This document shows positions 59,499-64,000 of a DNA stretch of 64,000 nucleotides, one piece after another (position 1 is the stretch's first letter; each line of letters opens with the position of its first letter). The translations under genes and the position numbers were made by a program. The notes under the pieces are model-generated. The model was not told the DNA's origin and did not search any database. It worked only from the letters and a program-made list of their open reading frames with translations. Source of the DNA: Neonectria sp. B-13 (Eukaryota > Ascomycota > Sordariomycetes > Hypocreales > Nectriaceae); the NCBI GenBank assembly GCA_002682825.1, contig NOKP01000018.1, forward strand, positions 218,827-282,826. Reading direction: 5' to 3'.

Positions 59499-62398
59499 AT
59501 GGCTACAACCATGACTTCCACCGAAACCCACGCAATGGATCACAAGCCCAAGGCCCCAACCAAGATCCGCAAGCGAGCCCCCAAGGCGTGCCTCTCATGT
59601 CGTGCCCGAAAGGTCCGCTGTGACGTCTCTCAAAGAGGACGCCCGTGTATGAACTGCTACCTCGATAGTGAGGCCTGTGTCGTGACGGGTAGGGCATCTA
59701 GATTGTATGTTGTCTCCCAGGCTCATCTATCAAGCTCACCCTCAACTTACATTCCTCTCTCTTAGTCGCCGACCTCAGCGGGATGCTAGCGACAACCTTG
59801 TGATTTCTCAGCCTCCCTACGCGCCAGCTGAGCCGCATGGATGCGGATCGCATTCTGCTGAAGCTGTCGTCAAGTCCAGGTTGAACGGGCTCCCGGAACT
59901 CTCGACTCAGCTGTCCCAAGAAGATTATGGCCTAGAGCAAGACCAGGCTGAGTCTGTCAACAGCTGTGGATCACAGGATAGCGATCGAAGAGACAGCATT
60001 GTGACTGAAACCATTGACCCAAAGCCTCCATCTCTCCAGAAATCAAACCAACAAGCCCGAGGTGAGCAATGATATTCAAGCTATGACTTGGGTTCAACGA
60101 CACCCACTAACATTGTGTGTAGCTTCATACAACGCGACCCAAACCAACCACTCGACCTCCTTCACTCAATACCCCAGCAATAGGAACAACAACCCTTGGT
60201 CAACCGAGCCCCAAATTGGGTTGACATCCGATGTTGTGTATTCCTACTATCCCTTTCTTATAATGGGAAACCTCCCAAACATTCCTCCTCAAGATGTCAA
60301 CTTTCTTGAGTTGCAAGGCTGCTTGCGCGTCCCCACTCGAACCATGCTCGACGAGTTCCTCCAACAGTACTTCCTTCACGTTCATCCCTTGCTGCCACTC
60401 ATAAACGAGGGCGGCTTCTGGGACCTTTATTGCCACAGCGCTAATTCTGGCATGCCTACCGAACGCATGTCGTTGCTGCTATTCCAGGCAATTCTGTTTG
60501 CCTCATGCAACTTTGTCTCTCGTGACACCATCAAAGGTCTTGGCTTTCCCAACATCCGCGTTGCAAGAGCTGCCTTTTACCGACGAGCGAAACTTCTATA
60601 TGATTTTGAGTCCGAGTCATCGCCCCTCGCCATCGCTCAGGCGGCGCTGCTCCTTTCCTTCTGGGCTCCATCATCAACCCGGAACCCCAATACATCCTGG
60701 CTCAGCCTCGCCATTCAGCACGCAAAGAGCGCCGAAGCCCACCACTATGCGGCTATGCCCGTATTCTCTGCCGCCACGCACCCGATGCAACACCGAAAGC
60801 AAAACATTCTCAAGAAGGTCTGGTGGTGCTGCGTCATCCGAGACCGTACCCTAGGCTTGTTGATGAGGCGACCTATCCAGATAACAAAAGCCCATTTCGA
60901 TTTCGATTCGAACCCTGTTCTCGGGTTTGCCGACCTTGAAAACGAGTTTGAGCGATCGCGGGTGTACAACCCTGGAACCAAGAAGACTCTGGCAGAGATC
61001 CTGACACAGGTGGTCGAACTGTACGTCGTCTTGACCGACATACTAATACTTGTATTCCCGCTCGACGATACCCCTGGCTGGGGACGACAGCTGAAGCCAG
61101 GAGACGAGGGTAAAATCAAAGAATGCAAAACATCTCTGCGACGATGGTACAGATCTGCAACGTCGCGATTTCCTCTGTTCGGAGGCAGCCCTCTCTCCCG
61201 AGGCGGCGCTGACAACGGAAGGGAATTCCAGCACGACTCAGTCATCTTATACACCAATCTCATGTACATGTATTACCACTCGTCCCGAGTCGTCTTATCC
61301 CACCATGAGATTCTTCACCTAGCCATCCTTCAGGCGATCCCGAATGGTGATAGTCCGAATGTGGTGACCTCGACCAGGGGGTTGTCGACCATCTACGAAA
61401 ACCGGCATGAGCTCCAGGATGCTGCTTCAGGTGTGACGGAGTGTCTTAAGGAGCTTGTCCACCTGAAACTCGCCCGCTGGCTGCCCATCTCCGCCGTGGC
61501 CTGTACCGCCCTCCCTTTGGTCCTGAATATCCTCGACGTCAAACTCTCGGCGCCTTCGAAGGACCCTAGCCTCGACTCAAACGCAGCGTCAGCCTTGAAA
61601 CAGCACCGACTCAACATTCTCATCGAGGCAATGAAGACTTACCAACCTCAATACGACGGCGTGGATTGGGTTAGCGAGATTGTGCGACATGTTGTCAACC
61701 TTGCGCAGTTGGACAACACAAACGCACAGGGAAACCAGAACTCCAACATCACAGACTGGACCGACATTCTTGCCCTACAGCCGAGTTCGTATTTGCGTTT
61801 AGCACTGGCATTGGACGTCAGCCTCAGCAAAGGACGCTTGCCAGAAGACGGGGATTTCCCTGTGAGTCTTCGTGGTCTCTTTGTAGGCGGCTTTAGTCCC
61901 CTAAAGGCGCTCATCGAAGCCAATCGCACGACCAATGCTTCCATCGGCCCCGGTCTAGGTCTAGGAGCACCCATAGATAGGGCTTCTGGTGTTGTTCAAT
62001 CCATTAATTCCGACTCTGATTCACACCACTCACCTCTCTCCCAAACGGACTCCCATATGTCCAACATGGAAGAAGCCGCCATCGGCGGTCTTCAAGATCA
62101 GATTCGGTCACAAACGGCAACGGATGGACTAGTAAACACAAATATTCCACCTTCAGCAGGAATCGACGACCTGGGGGTCGACACCAATGGAGTCTTCCAA
62201 ATGGACGATGAGTCGCCAAGCGGCACAAGCGAGTTCGAGGGTATGTATCTTGATGGCCCAATGCCAGATGTCTCTGCTGAATGGATAGAGACTCTGTGGG
62301 ACGAAATGGGTAACACGGACGATAAAGCGGACAGAGACATTGCGCGGATGCTGTTGGGAGCACTAAAAGAGGGCGATGTCGGCGAAGTCACGGCATAG
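59499..62398 (+). CDS. Zn2Cys6 transcription factor, CTF1/AmdR-like, 925 aa
   Basis: Exons 59499-59704, 59766-60061 and 60123-62398 (both introns 61 nt) give 925 residues. The zinc cluster CX2CX6CX8CX2CX6C occupies residues 31-60 (CLSCRARKVRC ... CMNC), preceded by a basic patch KIRKRAPK. The first intron falls just after the cluster. A low-complexity linker leads to the middle homology region (LQQYFLHVHPLLPLINEG; later KVWWCCVIRDRTLGLLMRRP). An acidic C-terminus follows. The cluster and its flanks resemble cutinase transcription factor 1 and AmdR, regulators of cutin, fatty-acid or amide catabolism; target genes are not evident here. Confidence 0.93.
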
Positions 62399-62937
62399 TT
62401 TAAGAAGTGATATTCATTCATATTGACTTTTGCTCAAAGACTGCATCCATAATCTTTTGTCCGTTGCGCCACCATCCGGAAGTCATTCATTGGTTTCTTG
62501 AGGAAACGTTGATGAGTTGAGAAGTCATGTTTGAGAAAACGCATTGCGTAGTTTCTAGTTGGTTTAGATACATGTCATGTTGTGTATGTGCCTGAAACGA
62601 AATTAGCATATGCATGGTCAGAAAGTGAGGCATCTCACACTCATATACACCCACATCCCCAACCGAGGGTACGGTCAACGCGAACCCGTACCAGTTGCTG
62701 GGAATTCCAGCTCCAAAATCAAACCCCAAAAACGCCCATGCCGAATAAATCGCCATAATTTCGTGTTCGCTGACGACAAGCGATCCAAATACCCAGGCAT
62801 CCCCTTTTCCGATGGCAAATCCGCCAGAGCCGAGACATGCGACAGTTCCGGGTTTTCCTGTCCTCTTCTGATGCACAAGTGCTGAGCAGCATGTCTCCCT
62901 ATGTTGTGGTCCCCCCAAACATCCAACAAGAAACTGT
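62399..62937. other. Convergent 3' spacer
   Basis: This 539-nt stretch lies between the 3' ends of the Zn2Cys6 factor and the SET-domain gene. A 143-codon antisense frame here has no domain signal and overlaps the SET gene's 3' end, so I left it out. Confidence 0.55.
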
Positions 62938-64000
62938 CTACCACATCATGTCTAATGCGGTGTCGACCAGGCCAGGGCACGCGCCACAACGACACCGGAA
63001 TCCGTATCTCAGAAATAGGTCCATTGGGGTTCGCTCGTTCCCGTAAGAGATTGTTAGTTCTTCACCAGCCGCAATTTTAGGTGCCTTAACCACCATTTCG
63101 AGAGAGCCGTTACTGCTGTTGAAGGTGTACTCGATGTTGTCCTTAGGAGAACAAGAGTGGTTGAAGCGGGATGCGATAGGGAAGAGCCCTGCTGCGTCCC
63201 TCCGCCCAGTCGAAAAGCTGGACTTAAATCAGCGACAATCCTATGATGATTCGATTTGGGCAGAATGAATTCTACATGCAGCATCATGTCACAGTGGGCT
63301 GCTTCGGATGCTCCGGAGGCCTCACGGAGTTGAACGAACCTCGTGAGTCTTTGCTCATCCGGGGACTGACCCCCCAAGTCCCTCGCAAGTGACAGAACTG
63401 AGAAAACAAAGCAAAGCAAAAAGAGAAACCGAAAACTTACCAATTGGTGGTCCAGATGGCTTGGAGTTTTGGTGTGCCAGGTTTGCAATTGTCGTTGGCG
63501 TGGAGCGCCAGAGCAACCTCTTGCATGCCCCGATCCAACTTGTTGAACTCTTTGAAAAGAGACGACGAGTCAGCCGTGAATAGCGGCTTTTCAACCAAGA
63601 TCCTGTCTCCAAACTTGAGATCCTGGGCCGCAAAGGCTCCCCATCCGGCAATCTTTGATTCAGAGACGGTGAAGAAGCCGTTTTCGAAGATGGCAGTTCG
63701 AGAACAGCCCTGATCTAGGTCGAGAAATCGAGGAACGATCTGGTCTTGAATATGGCTAGATTCTGCATCTTCGGGTCCCAAGGACTCGTCCTCTTGGACT
63801 GTCTCGAGGGGCTTGAAGGAGAGCCGTCTCGGCAGCGGCGGACGCAAGCTATCGTTGGAGTCAAGGGGTCGGGCGCCATGGCTCGTGAGGCATAGAACAG
63901 ACCTAAGAAAAGGTTAGGATGGGAAGGAATTAGGGTGAGAGTGGCATACTCATCGCTTTCGTCGTCTTCGTCATCTGTCCAGGATTCCAAATCGGAGGTA
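62938..64000 (-). CDS. SET-domain protein, C-terminal part (5' end outside window)
   Basis: Exons 64000-63950 (partial), 63902-63441 and 63217-62938, with introns of 47 and 223 nt, give about 263 residues in frame. An acidic N-part (WTDDEDDESDE) precedes the SET start (SKIAGWGAFAAQDLKFGDRI). After the 223-nt intron comes CFSTGRRDAAGLFPIASRFN with the RFNHSC catalytic pocket. EELTISYG and a Cys-rich post-SET (FRCRCGAC) follow. The long intron was chosen because joining at CCAG rebuilds TTNCFS; shorter acceptors break the frame before RFNHSC. It is probably a protein lysine methyltransferase of the SMYD/SET5-like group, with an unknown target. Confidence 0.85.

Noticed and set aside
62487..62918. 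143-codon antisense ORF after the Zn2Cys6 factor
   Set aside because: No recognisable domain, and it lies in the convergent 3' UTR zone.
63054..63488. 144-codon minus-strand ORF over the SET gene
   Set aside because: It covers the intron and reads the last exon in the wrong frame; the SET motifs lie in another frame.

Overview
The window is a stretch of nuclear chromosome from a filamentous ascomycete (Pezizomycotina, most likely a Sordariomycete). Genes carry short spliceosomal introns, mostly 47-82 nt, with GTAAGT/GTATGT-type donors, CTAAC-like branch sites and CAG/TAG acceptors. Coding GC is moderate, intergenic spacers reach 3 kb, and the gene set is typical of the group: Zn2Cys6 regulators, a CBM1 mannanase, a yapsin-like protease, the alpha-aminoadipate lysine pathway and a D-arabinitol dehydrogenase. 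I find 26 protein-coding loci, one strong candidate H/ACA snoRNA inside an intron, and no intact transposon, tRNA, rRNA or CRISPR array.

Layout. 1-9.1 kb: the 3' part of a fungal transcription factor, a short-chain dehydrogenase, a small one-helix membrane protein with a (CA)n leader, and a small secreted protein. 9.1-12.2 kb: an apparent gene desert. 12.2-20 kb: a vacuolar amino-acid transporter, a D-arabinitol-dehydrogenase-like SDR, a small helix-turn-helix protein and a CBM1-GH5 endo-mannanase. 20.7-21.8 kb: an uncharacterised gene with an in-frame stop. 23.2-26.7 kb: the ribosome-assembly GTPase NOG2, divergent from mitoribosomal protein mS26 (Pet123). 27-36.5 kb: an Adp1-type ABCG transporter with an EGF-like ectodomain, a PLP aminotransferase and a GPI-type aspartic protease. 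37-41 kb: mitochondrial EF-G1 converging on homoisocitrate dehydrogenase (LYS12). 44-64 kb: a coiled-coil, low-complexity protein, mitoribosomal uS8m, kynurenine 3-monooxygenase divergent from methionine aminopeptidase 1, the cargo receptor ERV14, splicing factor PRP17, an orphan ORF, an alpha/beta hydrolase, a CTF1-like Zn2Cys6 factor and a SET-domain gene running off the end.

Most loci are unrelated housekeeping genes with their own promoters, not a biosynthetic cluster. The functional theme is translation: NOG2, mS26, mEF-G1, uS8m and MAP1. The most notable observation is in NOG2. Its 335-nt second intron contains an H/ACA-type hairpin with a perfect 9-bp basal stem, an ANANNA hinge and a bipartite guide matching the helix-69 loop of 25S rRNA. 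Saccharomyces NOG2 hosts snR191, which targets the same place, so the host-guide association appears conserved across Ascomycota.
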